From contig CAMDXR010000069.1 in the NCBI GenBank assembly GCA_945877725.1, positions 1-11,598 of the forward strand: a stretch of DNA of 11,598 nt, written 5' to 3'. The notes beneath the pieces are model-generated. The model did no database searches, had not been told where the DNA came from, and saw nothing but the letters and a program-made list of their open reading frames with translations. Source of the stretch: Limnohabitans sp. Rim8 (lineage in GTDB: Bacteria; Pseudomonadota; Gammaproteobacteria; Burkholderiales; Burkholderiaceae_C). The position numbers were made by a program, and so were the translations under genes. Position 1 is the stretch's first letter. Each line of letters starts with the position of its first letter. Shown one piece after another: positions 1 through 7,931 of this stretch.

Positions 1-1197
1 GAAAAACGCTATTTGCACGCACTGAATTACTGCATGTTGCTGCCCGGCCCCGAGGCGCAACAATTGGCCACCTACACCGGCTGGCTGATGCACGGCACGC
101 GGGGCGGCATCGCGGCGGGGGCTTTGTTTGTTTTGCCTTCTTTGCTGCTGCTGATCGTGTTGAGCTGGGCCTACACCGCTTGGGGCAACCACCCTTGGGG
201 GCAGGCTTTGTTGTGGGGGCTCAAGCCTGCCGTCACTGCGCTGGTGTTGCACGCCGCACACCGCATGGCCAAGCGCTCTTTAAGCGCCCGTTGGTTGTGG
301 GTTTTGGCGGCTTTGTCTTTGCTGGGCATGTTGTGGGGCCTGCCGTTTCCCCTGATTATTTTGGGCGCAGCGGCCGTGGGTTTTTACAAATCACGGCAGC
401 AGCCTGCCATACCTGTAAGTTCAGGCCCCATGACGCCCCCCGAGGGGGTGACGGCCACCAACTCCTTGGAAACCGAAGCCTGGATGAACGACCATTCAGC
501 CCAACCCGCCCACACGCGTTACAGCCCAAGCCGCTTGTGGCGGGCCTTGGCCGGGGGCATCGGTTTGTGGGTCTTGAGTCTGGGTGGGCTCGCGTTATTG
601 CTCGGCCTAGGCCACACCCTGACGCAAATGGGCGGCTTTTTTACGCAGGCGGCCTTGCTGACTTTTGGTGGCGCTTATGCCGTGCTGCCCTACGTGACGC
701 AAGCAGCCGTGGCGCAATATGGCTGGTTGACCGCTGCCCAAATGATGGATGGCCTAGCTTTGGGCGAAACCACCCCGGGGCCGTTGATCATGGTGGTGGC
801 GTTTGTGGGGTTTTTGGGCGGGCACAGCCAAGCCCTGTTGGGTCATCCGCTGCTGGGCGGGGTGGTGGCCGCCTGCGTGGTGACCTGGTTCACGTTTTTG
901 CCCTCGTTCGTCTTTATTCTGGCGGGCGGGCCGGTGGTGGAGTCCACGCGGCACATGCCCTCTCTGGCGCTGCCTTTGCAGGCCATATCGGCCGCGGTGA
1001 TCGGGGTCGTTGTGCATTTGGCGGGGGTGTTTGCCCGCCAAACCTGGCTGCCCGAAGGTTGGCACATGCTGCCCGACCTGGCAGCGGTGGCGCTGACGGT
1101 GGCGGCCACTTGGGCCTTGGTTAAAAAAGGCTACAGCATCTTTCAAGTGCTGCTGGCCTGTGTGCTGTTTGGCGTGGTCAAGTTTGCCGTTTTTTAG
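1..1197 (+). CDS. chrA: Chromate transporter ChrA, two-domain form (5' end outside window)
   Basis: Inner-membrane protein of the CHR family, which exports chromate from the cytoplasm and gives chromate resistance. Frame 1 is open from the first base, so the start codon lies upstream and 398 residues are visible. The first CHR domain (about residues 1-135) carries the family motif ALNYCMLLPGPEAQQL, followed by hydrophobic segments. A polar linker (about 136-175) leads to a second CHR domain with TFGGAYAVLPYV and GETTPGPLIMVVAFVG. This duplicated layout is the long-chain ChrA type of about 400-450 residues; the N-terminal region before the first motif is missing. The gene ends in TAG and converges on the ccm operon. 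It has no visible functional link to the genes to the right. The family call is firm; chromate as the actual substrate is inferred from the family. Confidence 0.93.
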   Translation, partial: EKRYLHALNYCMLLPGPEAQQLATYTGWLMHGTRGGIAAGALFVLPSLLLLIVLSWAYTAWGNHPWGQALLWGLKPAVTALVLHAAHRMAKRSLSARWLWVLAALSLLGMLWGLPFPLIILGAAAVGFYKSRQQPAIPVSSGPMTPPEGVTATNSLETEAWMNDHSAQPAHTRYSPSRLWRALAGGIGLWVLSLGGLALLLGLGHTLTQMGGFFTQAALLTFGGAYAVLPYVTQAAVAQYGWLTAAQMMDGLALGETTPGPLIMVVAFVGFLGGHSQALLGHPLLGGVVAACVVTWFTFLPSFVFILAGGPVVESTRHMPSLALPLQAISAAVIGVVVHLAGVFARQTWLPEGWHMLPDLAAVALTVAATWALVKKGYSIFQVLLACVLFGVVKFAVF

Positions 1198-1242
1198 ACC
1201 CGGACGCGGGACAAATCTCACAAGACGTTCAAGGCATCAAAA

Positions 1243-1271
1243 CTTTCAAAACGATCTGGGCGTGTTGAAAG
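1243..1271 (-). terminator. Candidate terminator of the ccm operon
   Basis: CTTTCAA (1243-1249) is the exact inverse of TTGAAAG (1265-1271). After one A/G mismatch the stem continues with ACG/CGT, leaving a 7-base loop. On the minus strand the hairpin is followed by TTTTGATG, a short U-tract, and it lies 16 bases past the ccmI stop codon. This suits a rho-independent terminator for ccmABCDEFGHI. The stem is AT-rich and the U-run short, so strength is uncertain. On the plus strand it could also act after chrA, but no U-run follows directly. Confidence 0.45.
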
Positions 1272-1286
1272 GGCAAAATTTTCACT

Positions 1287-2561
1287 TCAGCGCCCGGTGA
1301 TGTCCAGCACCACCCCTTGCACACCGGTTTTCACGCCCGCCAGTTCAACTTGCCAGTCGTCGGGCTGTTTTTGTGCGGAACCGGTTTTTGAAATCCGGGC
1401 CACCAAACGCACTTGCGACAAACTCGACAAAAGGGGTGGTGCGCCCATGCCCATGCTGTCGTTCAACGCAAAACGCACGGGCCAGGCCGTGGGGTTGGTG
1501 CGCCAAATGGCCACCGGGCGGCGCGAGCCTTCTTCGGCCACGGCATAGACAAACAAAGTTGCACCTGTCGCCAGCTGACTTTGCACGGCAGAAGAGACTC
1601 TGACCTCGCCCTGAATCAACGGCGCACTGCTTGCGGCCGATGTCGGCGCGCTTTGTGTCAAGTTTTGCGCTGGGTTTTGTGTTGAGTTTTGTGTTGGATT
1701 TTGCTTTGCCAAAGCCATCTCGGCGGCTTGCGCCATGGCTTGTTGCAAGCTTTGTGCGGCTTCGCTGTCAGGCTGCAACTGGCTAAGCGCTTGCTGCCAA
1801 TAGTGGCGTGCTGCTTCGTGACGGTTTTCGGACAGCGCAGCTGTGCCTGCCAACACCAGCGCATTCAGATGCTGCGGCTGCGCTTGCAAAACGCTTTCAA
1901 TCCATTGCCAAGGTTCACCAGTAAACACGCCCCCCACGCTCAGGGCTTTCATCTGGGCGCGGTCCACCCACAGGTCGGGCTCGGGCGACAAGGCCAGCAC
2001 CTTTGCCAGGGCTTGTTCGGCCAAGGCATAAGCGTTTTGTGCTGCATGCAAGCGGACCAGTGTCAGCCAGGCTTCGGCATCTTCCGGTCGGGTCTGGACT
2101 TTTTGCTGCCATTGCAGCGTCTGCGCTGCCAGTTGCTCCGGCGTACCAGCCGTGATCTGCACCCGTTGGCTCAAAGGCAAGGGCCACCAGGTGTTGGGCG
2201 CACCCAACTTTATGTAGGTCAAGCCACTGAGCACGGCCAGCGTCAAAACGAGCCCACTCAAGCGCACCTGAACATTCGGCCCCACCGCAGAGGCGGGGGC
2301 ACGGGCTACATCGCCCTGCACCAACAGCAGCAATTCGTCCCGCGCCATTGCGTGCTGTTCTGAAGTTAAACGGCCTTCGGCCAGGCTGCGGTCCAGTTCG
2401 GCCAGATGTTGGCGTTGAATGTCTCGGTTGCTTTGCGCCTGTACATCGCCTTGAACAGCCTGTACCTGCTTTTTTATGCCCCTGTGCAAGACCCAGCCCG
2501 CCAGCGCACTGAACAGCAGCAGCGCACACAACAACCAGAACCAGGGCGGCAGGGCAGACAT
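1287..2561 (-). CDS. ccmI: Cytochrome c maturation protein CcmI (CycH), TPR apocytochrome chaperone
   Basis: CcmI binds the C-terminal helix of apocytochromes c in the periplasm and delivers them to the CcmF/CcmH heme ligation complex. The 424-residue protein has an N-terminal membrane segment (about 5-24), a charged cytoplasmic loop with the CcmI-like LAELDRSLAEGRLTSEQ region, a second membrane segment (about 99-117), a TPR region (about 140-280), an Asn/Gln/Thr-rich repeat linker (287-303) and a C-terminal domain of about 120 residues. ATG at 2561 is preferred over the in-frame TTG at 2564, because GGAG sits 5 bases before the ATG but only 2 before the TTG. The ATG overlaps the ccmH stop codon by one base (TGATG), suggesting translational coupling. 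Last gene of the operon. Confidence 0.92.
   Translation of the reverse strand: MSALPPWFWLLCALLLFSALAGWVLHRGIKKQVQAVQGDVQAQSNRDIQRQHLAELDRSLAEGRLTSEQHAMARDELLLLVQGDVARAPASAVGPNVQVRLSGLVLTLAVLSGLTYIKLGAPNTWWPLPLSQRVQITAGTPEQLAAQTLQWQQKVQTRPEDAEAWLTLVRLHAAQNAYALAEQALAKVLALSPEPDLWVDRAQMKALSVGGVFTGEPWQWIESVLQAQPQHLNALVLAGTAALSENRHEAARHYWQQALSQLQPDSEAAQSLQQAMAQAAEMALAKQNPTQNSTQNPAQNLTQSAPTSAASSAPLIQGEVRVSSAVQSQLATGATLFVYAVAEEGSRRPVAIWRTNPTAWPVRFALNDSMGMGAPPLLSSLSQVRLVARISKTGSAQKQPDDWQVELAGVKTGVQGVVLDITGR
1656..1703 (-). repeat. Four 12-bp tandem units inside ccmI
   Basis: Four imperfect 12-base units in the coding strand (CAAAATCCAACA, CAAAACTCAACA, CAAAACCCAGCG, CAAAACTTGACA) encode QNPT, QNST, QNPA and QNLT, CcmI residues 287-302. 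They form a flexible polar linker between the TPR region and the C-terminal domain. The unit is a multiple of three, so copy-number change would keep the reading frame. Confidence 0.85.
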
Positions 2562-3100
2562 CAAGGCTCCAGAAGTTGGCGAATGCGGGCGCGTTCACTG
2601 TCGGTCAAAGTCGGGGCTGCAGGACGCCTGCGCATCAAGCGAAACGCCACGCCCAAAGCCAGCAACAACAAAGCAAATGGGCCAAACCACAACAACCAAG
2701 TGACCGGTTTGACCTCGGGCTTGTACAGAACAAAGTCGCCGTAGCGGCTAACTAAAAAGCTGCGGATCTCGGTATCGCTTTTGCCTTGATCGATCAGCCC
2801 ACGCACTTCGCGCCGAAGGTCCACGGCCAATTCGGCATTGGAAGACGCCAAGGACTCGTTTTGGCAGACCAAGCAACGCAGTTCGGCGGCAATATGGTCC
2901 CAGCGTGCTTGCGCTTGGGGCGACAAAGGGGTTTCGGTGCGTGCCGACACACGGGCTTCCACTTGGGGCAAGTCAGGGGCAGGGTTAGAAACTGGAGTAG
3001 AAAGGGGGACAGATGCGGCCCCCTGCGCCCACACCGAACAGCTCACCAGCGCCCACAGCAGGCAAGCCCACAGCCATCCAAGTCGGGGCAAGTGCTTCAT
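2561..3100 (-). CDS. ccmH: Cytochrome c maturation thiol oxidoreductase CcmH
   Basis: Membrane-anchored periplasmic thioredoxin-like protein that reduces the apocytochrome CXXCH disulfide, or resolves a mixed disulfide, before heme ligation. The 179-residue product has a signal peptide (about 1-26, ending SVWAQ), the diagnostic LRCLVCQNES motif with Cys76 and Cys79, the family stretch DLRREVRGLIDQGKSDTEI, and one C-terminal membrane helix (about 134-154) with a short basic tail. This is the short CcmH form; the TPR part found fused in E. coli CcmH is here the separate ccmI. Compared with the E. coli protein, the stretch between signal peptide and redox motif has about 30 extra Pro/Ser/Ala-rich residues. 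The ATG overlaps the ccmG stop by 4 bases (ATGA). Confidence 0.95.
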   Translation of the reverse strand: MKHLPRLGWLWACLLWALVSCSVWAQGAASVPLSTPVSNPAPDLPQVEARVSARTETPLSPQAQARWDHIAAELRCLVCQNESLASSNAELAVDLRREVRGLIDQGKSDTEIRSFLVSRYGDFVLYKPEVKPVTWLLWFGPFALLLLALGVAFRLMRRRPAAPTLTDSERARIRQLLEP

Positions 3101-3723
3101 GGCTGCAAACTTCTCAACAAGGGAAGCAATTTTTGTTGCAACACCTCGGGCGTTAAAGCCCCTGCGTGCTTAAAGCGAACCACACCGGCACGGTCCACCA
3201 CATAGGTTTCGGGCAGCCCATAAACACCAAAGTCCATGCCCACACGGCCATCCATGTCCAACAAATTGACGGCAAAAGCCTGGCCATGTTTTTGCAACCA
3301 AGCCTGGTTGCGGGCCGTGGCTTTTTGCACCGACTCCGGGGCCATGGGCTCTGCACCCGACAACTCCGAGGCCTGCATCTCCTTGTAGTTAATGCCCACC
3401 ATTTGCAAACCCGGCTGTTTGGACAGCGCCATCAACAGGGGATGCTCTTCGCGGCAACCGGCACACCAAGTGGCCCACAGGTTAACCACGCTCACTTGCC
3501 CCTTGAACTGGTCTGAATTGAACACCGCTGCGCCGCCCACGCCGGGCAAAGAAAATGCTGGGGCAGGTTGACCTATCAAAGGTGAAGGTATTTCCTTCGG
3601 GTTGCGGTTCAGGCCCACAGCCAAAAAAACCACCAGACACAAAAACAGACCCAGCGGCACAAACACCCATCGGGGCATGCTGCGCGGCTGGAGGCCTGCG
3701 GTGGCTGGCCCAGGACCGCTCAT
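3097..3723 (-). CDS. ccmG: Thiol:disulfide interchange protein CcmG (DsbE)
   Basis: Periplasmic membrane-tethered thioredoxin that supplies reducing equivalents, received from CcdA/DsbD, to CcmH or the apocytochrome. The 208-residue protein has an N-terminal anchor (about 19-38), then a thioredoxin fold with the active site WATWCAGC (Cys87, Cys90) followed by REEHP, and the loop GVYGLPETYVVDR with the probable cis-proline Pro171, characteristic of CcmG/DsbE. The active-site dipeptide is Ala-Gly, not the Pro-Thr of E. coli CcmG. The start codon overlaps the ccmF stop by 4 bases (ATGA). The N-terminus is about 15 residues longer than usual; Met16 is a possible alternative start, but the overlap favours the first ATG. 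Confidence 0.95.
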   Translation of the reverse strand: MSGPGPATAGLQPRSMPRWVFVPLGLFLCLVVFLAVGLNRNPKEIPSPLIGQPAPAFSLPGVGGAAVFNSDQFKGQVSVVNLWATWCAGCREEHPLLMALSKQPGLQMVGINYKEMQASELSGAEPMAPESVQKATARNQAWLQKHGQAFAVNLLDMDGRVGMDFGVYGLPETYVVDRAGVVRFKHAGALTPEVLQQKLLPLLRSLQP

Positions 3724-5759
3724 GGTGCAACTCTCTGTGCGCCCAACGGGCTTTGGGTTTTCACTGCCTGGGCGTTTTGCAGCGTCTTGGCCCTCTCTGC
3801 CGTGGGTCTGTAACGGCGGTCAAAGGCGGCCAGCCCGCCCCCCAGCACCATCAACACAGCCCCCAGCCAGATCCAAGACACAAAGGGCTTGTGATAAATG
3901 CGCATGCTCCACTGCGGCGGGTCGGACGCCAGCGGTTCGCCCAAAGACACATACAGATCGCGCCACAAATTGCTGTCAATGGCCGCTTCAGTCATGGGCA
4001 TGGCGCTGGAGACATAGCGGCGCTTTTCGGGGCTCAGGGTGCGCACTTGCTGGTCACCCTCAAACACCGCCACTTGCGCCCGCAAGGCCATGTAGTTAGG
4101 CCCCAAATGGTTGCCCACGCTTTCAAGCTTGTAACGGTACGGGGCCACCACCACTTCGTCGCCAATGCCCATGCGCACATCGCGCTCCACCTGAAATGAC
4201 TTGACGCCCGTGATGCCCAGCACCAGCACAGCCACCCCGAAATGGGCCAGATGCATGCCCCACCAAGCCAGTCCGGGTGAGCCGGATGCACCGGACGAAC
4301 GCAACAAAAACAGCCGCTGCACAATTTGCCAAGCGCCCGACAACACAATCCAGCCCCCCAACGTGCCGCCCATGACCGTGAGCCAGCCCCCGGTTGTGGT
4401 GCCCGCATCGGCCCCCACACCCGGCTCGCCGCCCCAACTGGCCCAGGCACTGGCCAGCAACAAAGCCAACACCCCGGGCAGCACCACCGAACGCACAGCA
4501 GCCCATCGGGCCACATGCCAGGGCACCACCGTGCCTGGCACCATGGCCAGCAGCAAAGGCACCATCAGGGGCACAAACACCCGGTCAAAATAAGGCGGTC
4601 CGACCGACAACTTGCCCAGGTTCAGCGCATCAATGATCAAGGGGTACAAGGTGCCCAGCAGCACCGCCGCCATGGCCACCACCAACAACACACTGTTGAG
4701 CAACAAAAACGATTCGCGCGAACCAGCCACCGGCTGCGAGGCATTGAACCACTGCGGTGCGCGCCAGGCAAAAAGCGTCAAGGACACGCCCACCACAACC
4801 GCCAAAAACAGCAAAATAAAGATGCCCCGTCCCGGGTCGGTGGCAAAGGCGTGCACCGAGGTCAACACCCCTGAACGCACCAAAAATGTCCCCAGCAAGC
4901 TGAGCGAAAAAGCCGCAATCGCCAGCAACACTGTCCAGGCCTTGAACTGGCCGCGCTTGTCAGTGACCATGAGTGAGTGGATCAGGGCCGTGGCCACCAG
5001 CCAGGGCATGAGGGAGGCGTTTTCGACCGGGTCCCAAAACCACCAACCGCCCCAGCCCAGTTCGTAATAAGCCCACCAAGAACCGAGCGCGATGCCCAGC
5101 GTCAGAAACCCCCAGGCCGCCACGGTCCAAGGCCGCGCCCAACGCGCCCAAGCGGCATCGAGACGCCCAGATAACAAAGCCGCCATGGCAAATGCAAAGG
5201 CCACCGACATGCCCACATACCCCATGTACAACATGGGCGGATGAATGACCAAGCCCGGGTCTTGCAACAGCGGGGTCAGGTCGCGCCCCTCAGCGGGCGC
5301 CGGAAACTGCCTTGCAAAGGGGTTGGACAAGGTAAGCACAAAAACCAGAAAGCCCACAGAAATGGCCCCCATGACGCCCAACACCTGGGCCACCAGTGCT
5401 TGCGGCAAGCGGCTTGAAAAAGCGCCCACCGCCACCGACCACAGCGCCAGCATCAAGACCCACAACAACAAAGACCCCTCGTGTCCGGCCCAAATGGCCG
5501 ACAAGCGGTAAGGCGTGGGCAGCAAGGTATTGGAATGGTGCGCCACATACACCACGCTGAAATCGTGCACATAAAACGCGTGCCACAAAGACACAAAAGC
5601 CAGCACGATCAGGCCCAGTTGCAACACCGCCAAGGGCCGCGCCAGCGCTTGCCATCCCGCCCGCTTGGCAGACAGCGTGCCCCACAACGGCAACACCGCT
5701 TGCAGCAAGGCGACCCAAGTCGCCATGATCAGCGCCAGATGGCCCGCTTCAGGCCACAT
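3720..5759 (-). CDS. ccmF: Cytochrome c heme lyase subunit CcmF
   Basis: Polytopic inner-membrane protein of the heme handling family. With CcmH and CcmI it takes heme from holo-CcmE and attaches it to the CXXCH cysteines of apocytochrome c. The 679-residue protein begins MWPEAGHLAL, the normal CcmF N-terminus. The tryptophan-rich WWD domain WGGWWFWDPVENASLMPW lies at about residues 236-253. The family's histidines are present: His173 (VIHPP), His261 (LIHSL), His303 (SVHAF) and His503/His506 in GMHLAHFG, corresponding to the periplasmic and transmembrane heme ligands known in E. coli CcmF. A good RBS (AGGAG, 6 bases before ATG) precedes it. This is the only operon junction with a gap (43 bases after ccmE), so it may initiate independently. 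It overlaps ccmG by 4 bases. Confidence 0.97.
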   Translation of the reverse strand: MWPEAGHLALIMATWVALLQAVLPLWGTLSAKRAGWQALARPLAVLQLGLIVLAFVSLWHAFYVHDFSVVYVAHHSNTLLPTPYRLSAIWAGHEGSLLLWVLMLALWSVAVGAFSSRLPQALVAQVLGVMGAISVGFLVFVLTLSNPFARQFPAPAEGRDLTPLLQDPGLVIHPPMLYMGYVGMSVAFAFAMAALLSGRLDAAWARWARPWTVAAWGFLTLGIALGSWWAYYELGWGGWWFWDPVENASLMPWLVATALIHSLMVTDKRGQFKAWTVLLAIAAFSLSLLGTFLVRSGVLTSVHAFATDPGRGIFILLFLAVVVGVSLTLFAWRAPQWFNASQPVAGSRESFLLLNSVLLVVAMAAVLLGTLYPLIIDALNLGKLSVGPPYFDRVFVPLMVPLLLAMVPGTVVPWHVARWAAVRSVVLPGVLALLLASAWASWGGEPGVGADAGTTTGGWLTVMGGTLGGWIVLSGAWQIVQRLFLLRSSGASGSPGLAWWGMHLAHFGVAVLVLGITGVKSFQVERDVRMGIGDEVVVAPYRYKLESVGNHLGPNYMALRAQVAVFEGDQQVRTLSPEKRRYVSSAMPMTEAAIDSNLWRDLYVSLGEPLASDPPQWSMRIYHKPFVSWIWLGAVLMVLGGGLAAFDRRYRPTAERAKTLQNAQAVKTQSPLGAQRVAP

Positions 5760-5802
5760 GGGCTGCTCCTGTCTTTGAAGTCAATGTCATGGGCTCGGTC
5801 CC

Positions 5803-6246
5803 TTATTGCTGCGGGTTTTTGCCGCGGTTTTTGGCAGCCTCGTCCAGCGCGTGCTGGGCTTCGGGGGGCATGTAATTTTCATCGTGCTTGGCCAGCACTT
5901 CAGTGGCCACAAACTGCCTGCCCCCGTCCATCCGCCCCTGCGCCACCACCCCTTTGCCTTCTTTAAACAAATCGGGCAGCAGGCCGGTGTAGCGCACCGC
6001 CACTTCTTGGTGGGTGTCGGTGACGACAAACTGGACCGTCATGTCTTGCCGCTGCACACTGCCAGCTTTGACCAACCCACCAATCCTGAAATGGCTGTCT
6101 TTGGGCGCTTCCCCGGCGGCCACTTGGGTTGGCGTGAAGAAAAAAACCAAATTGCTCTGAAAAGCATTCAGCACAAAATAAGCAGCCCCCGAGAGTAAGA
6201 CCAAGCCTAGGCCGATGCCCAACAGACGTTTTTGACGCGCCTTCAT
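5803..6246 (-). CDS. ccmE: Heme chaperone CcmE (CycJ)
   Basis: Periplasmic OB-fold heme chaperone that covalently binds heme delivered by CcmC and hands it to CcmF. The 147-residue protein has one N-terminal membrane anchor (about 7-27), a beta-rich domain beginning FFFTPTQV with the conserved FRIGGLV, and the heme-binding motif VLAKHDENYMPPE. In this motif His121 is the covalent heme-binding residue and Tyr125 the axial ligand, by analogy with His130/Tyr134 of E. coli. A short hydrophilic C-terminal tail follows. The ATG overlaps the ccmD stop by 4 bases. Length and motif fit the classical His-type CcmE, not the Cys-type found in some archaea and deltaproteobacteria. Confidence 0.97.
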   Translation of the reverse strand: MKARQKRLLGIGLGLVLLSGAAYFVLNAFQSNLVFFFTPTQVAAGEAPKDSHFRIGGLVKAGSVQRQDMTVQFVVTDTHQEVAVRYTGLLPDLFKEGKGVVAQGRMDGGRQFVATEVLAKHDENYMPPEAQHALDEAAKNRGKNPQQ

Positions 6247-6458
6247 GGCCTGTCCCCTGACCGAACAGCAGACTTTTCAAGGCTTTGGGCAGGCTCGGAC
6301 TGCCATGCTTCGCACACAGCATCCAGGGCTTGCTGGCGACCTTGGCGGGTCAACCAAACCTCCAGCGCCAGCAAGGCAAAGCTGACCCCCATGCTGCCCC
6401 AAACGTAGGGGGCGTAACCGCCCATGGCCCAAAATTCGGTAGCGCTTCGCCAGATCAT
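6243..6458 (-). CDS. ccmD: Heme exporter small subunit CcmD
   Basis: Small membrane protein that stabilises the CcmABC-CcmE complex and helps holo-CcmE leave it after ATP hydrolysis by CcmA. The 71 residues contain the CcmD signature FWAMGGYAPYVWGSMGVSF followed by a single membrane helix (about 19-37) and a basic segment LTRQGRQQ. At 71 residues it is at the long end for CcmD, with a poorly conserved acidic tail. ATG at 6458 overlaps the ccmC stop, and its own TGA overlaps the ccmE ATG, each by 4 bases. Identification rests on the motif and on its canonical place between ccmC and ccmE. Confidence 0.92.
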   Translation of the reverse strand: MIWRSATEFWAMGGYAPYVWGSMGVSFALLALEVWLTRQGRQQALDAVCEAWQSEPAQSLEKSAVRSGDRP

Positions 6459-7222
6459 GCTGAGCCTTTCCCTGCCCTAAGCGACATGTGCGCCTGCACT
6501 TCTGGCAATTGCTGGACCCAATAGGCATGGCTTTCGCGCACCAAAATCAAGCTGCGCACACGCCACAAAGCCACGGCTATGGCATAAAACCACAACGCCA
6601 AACTCATCAGCAACATGCCGGTCAGCATGATGCTGGCCATGCGGGGAGACTGCGTCAGCGACACCGAGGCCCCTTGGTGCAAGGTGTTCCACCACTTGAC
6701 CGAAAAATAGATGATGGGCACGTTGACCGCCCCCACCACCGCCACCAGAGCCCCCGCCTGGTCGGAACGCCGAGGGTCTTCTATGGCAGCGGTCAAGGCG
6801 ATGTAACCCAGGTACAAAAACAACAAAATCAGCATCGAGGTCAGGCGTGCATCCCACACCCAATAAGTGCCCCACATGGGTTTGCCCCACAAGGCCCCGG
6901 TCCAGAGCGACAAAAAAGCCAGCAAGGCGCCGGTAGGAGCCAGCGCACGGGTCATGAGGCCCGACAAACGGGTCTGAAACACCAGACCCAAAATGCTCCA
7001 GAACGCCATGGCCAGATAAATCACCATGGCCATCCAAGAGGCCGGAACATGGATATAGATGATGCGATAAGCCTGCCCCTGCTGCGCATCCGAGGGCGCC
7101 AGCATGAAACCCACCCACAAACCCGCCAGCGCCAAGACGGCGGCCAGCAGCGCCAGCCACGGCCAAATGCGTCCAGCCAGAGGGTAAAAATTTTGCGGCG
7201 CGGCGTAATGAAACAATTTCAT
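6455..7222 (-). CDS. ccmC: Heme exporter/handling protein CcmC
   Basis: Inner-membrane heme handling protein that presents periplasmic heme to CcmE and is needed for covalent heme attachment to it. The 255-residue product has six predicted membrane helices and the WWD domain in the stretch WGKPMWGTYWVWDARLTS (about 112-129). The two heme-ligating histidines of the family are His58 (YIHVPASW) and His182 (NTLHQG). ATG at 7222 was chosen: GGAG lies 8 bases upstream and CcmC homology begins at MKLFHYAAPQ. The frame stays open a further 42 codons upstream, but that Arg/Cys-rich stretch is ccmB read out of frame. The start lies 4 bases after the ccmB stop. Confidence 0.96.
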   Translation of the reverse strand: MKLFHYAAPQNFYPLAGRIWPWLALLAAVLALAGLWVGFMLAPSDAQQGQAYRIIYIHVPASWMAMVIYLAMAFWSILGLVFQTRLSGLMTRALAPTGALLAFLSLWTGALWGKPMWGTYWVWDARLTSMLILLFLYLGYIALTAAIEDPRRSDQAGALVAVVGAVNVPIIYFSVKWWNTLHQGASVSLTQSPRMASIMLTGMLLMSLALWFYAIAVALWRVRSLILVRESHAYWVQQLPEVQAHMSLRAGKGSA

Positions 7223-7226
7223 GGTT

Positions 7227-7931
7227 TCACTCCAACGCCAGACGCAAAGCCGCCGCACAAGCCCAGGGGCTAAAAGCCGCCGCCGCCAACAACAGTGCCA
7301 GCAACACCGACACCTGCGCCGAGCCCCCGAGGCCGCGCATCTGCGCATCTACCGCGCCAGCCCCGAACACCAAAACCGGCACATACAAGGGCAATAACAA
7401 CAGCGACTGCAGCACGCCCCCGCCCCGCACCCCCAAAGTCAGTGCGGCCCCAATGGCCCCGATCAAAGACAACACGGGCGTTCCAATCAACAGTGTCAAA
7501 CCCAGCATGAACAAGGCCTCGGGCTCCAGTGCAAATTGCAAGCCCAGCAAGGGGGACAACAACACCAGGGGCAAGCCGGAGATCAACCAATGGGCGCACA
7601 GTTTGGCCACCACCAGCCATGACAAGGGGGCGGCCGACAAGCTCATTTGCTCCAAACTGCCATCTTGGTAGTCGGACTCAAACAAGCGACTCAGGCTCAA
7701 CATGCTGGCCAGCAAAGCGGCCACCCACAGCACGCCGGGGCCGATCGCACGCAAGGTGGCAGGCTCAGGGCCAATCGCCAGCGGAAATAAGGCCGCGACC
7801 AACACAAAGAAAAAGACACCGCTCAGCCACTCGGACTTGCGACGAAACGCCAGCCGAACATCGCGCCGCAACAAGCCACCCATGGCCAGCCACGGACTGG
7901 GGCCAAGAGACAAATGGGCGGCAGCGTTCAT
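7227..7931 (-). CDS. ccmB: Heme exporter permease CcmB
   Basis: Membrane subunit of the CcmAB ABC complex, which powers release of holo-CcmE from CcmC. The 234-residue protein is strongly hydrophobic with about six helices. It shows the family's N-terminal RDVRLAFRR, the conserved FESDYQDGSLEQ loop after the second helix, and LLLPLYVPVLVFG near the C-terminus. Length is close to the usual 220. ATG at 7931 overlaps the ccmA stop by 4 bases (ATGA). The leader of about 15 residues before the homology is slightly long, but the overlap supports this start. Confidence 0.95.
   Translation of the reverse strand: MNAAAHLSLGPSPWLAMGGLLRRDVRLAFRRKSEWLSGVFFFVLVAALFPLAIGPEPATLRAIGPGVLWVAALLASMLSLSRLFESDYQDGSLEQMSLSAAPLSWLVVAKLCAHWLISGLPLVLLSPLLGLQFALEPEALFMLGLTLLIGTPVLSLIGAIGAALTLGVRGGGVLQSLLLLPLYVPVLVFGAGAVDAQMRGLGGSAQVSVLLALLLAAAAFSPWACAAALRLALE

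Noticed and set aside
180..1221. Open frames overlapping chrA in other frames on both strands
   Set aside because: Shadows of chrA: Gly/Arg/His-rich products, no motifs.
3555..4874. Long plus-strand open frames opposite ccmF and ccmG (for example 3555-4199 and 4326-4874)
   Set aside because: Low-complexity His/Pro/Arg/Gln-rich translations with no domain, lying antisense to well-identified ccm genes. Expected in GC-rich DNA.
7223..7348. N-terminal extension of ccmC by 42 codons
   Set aside because: The frame is open but the Arg/Cys-rich product is ccmB read out of frame. CcmC homology and a good RBS both point to ATG 7222.
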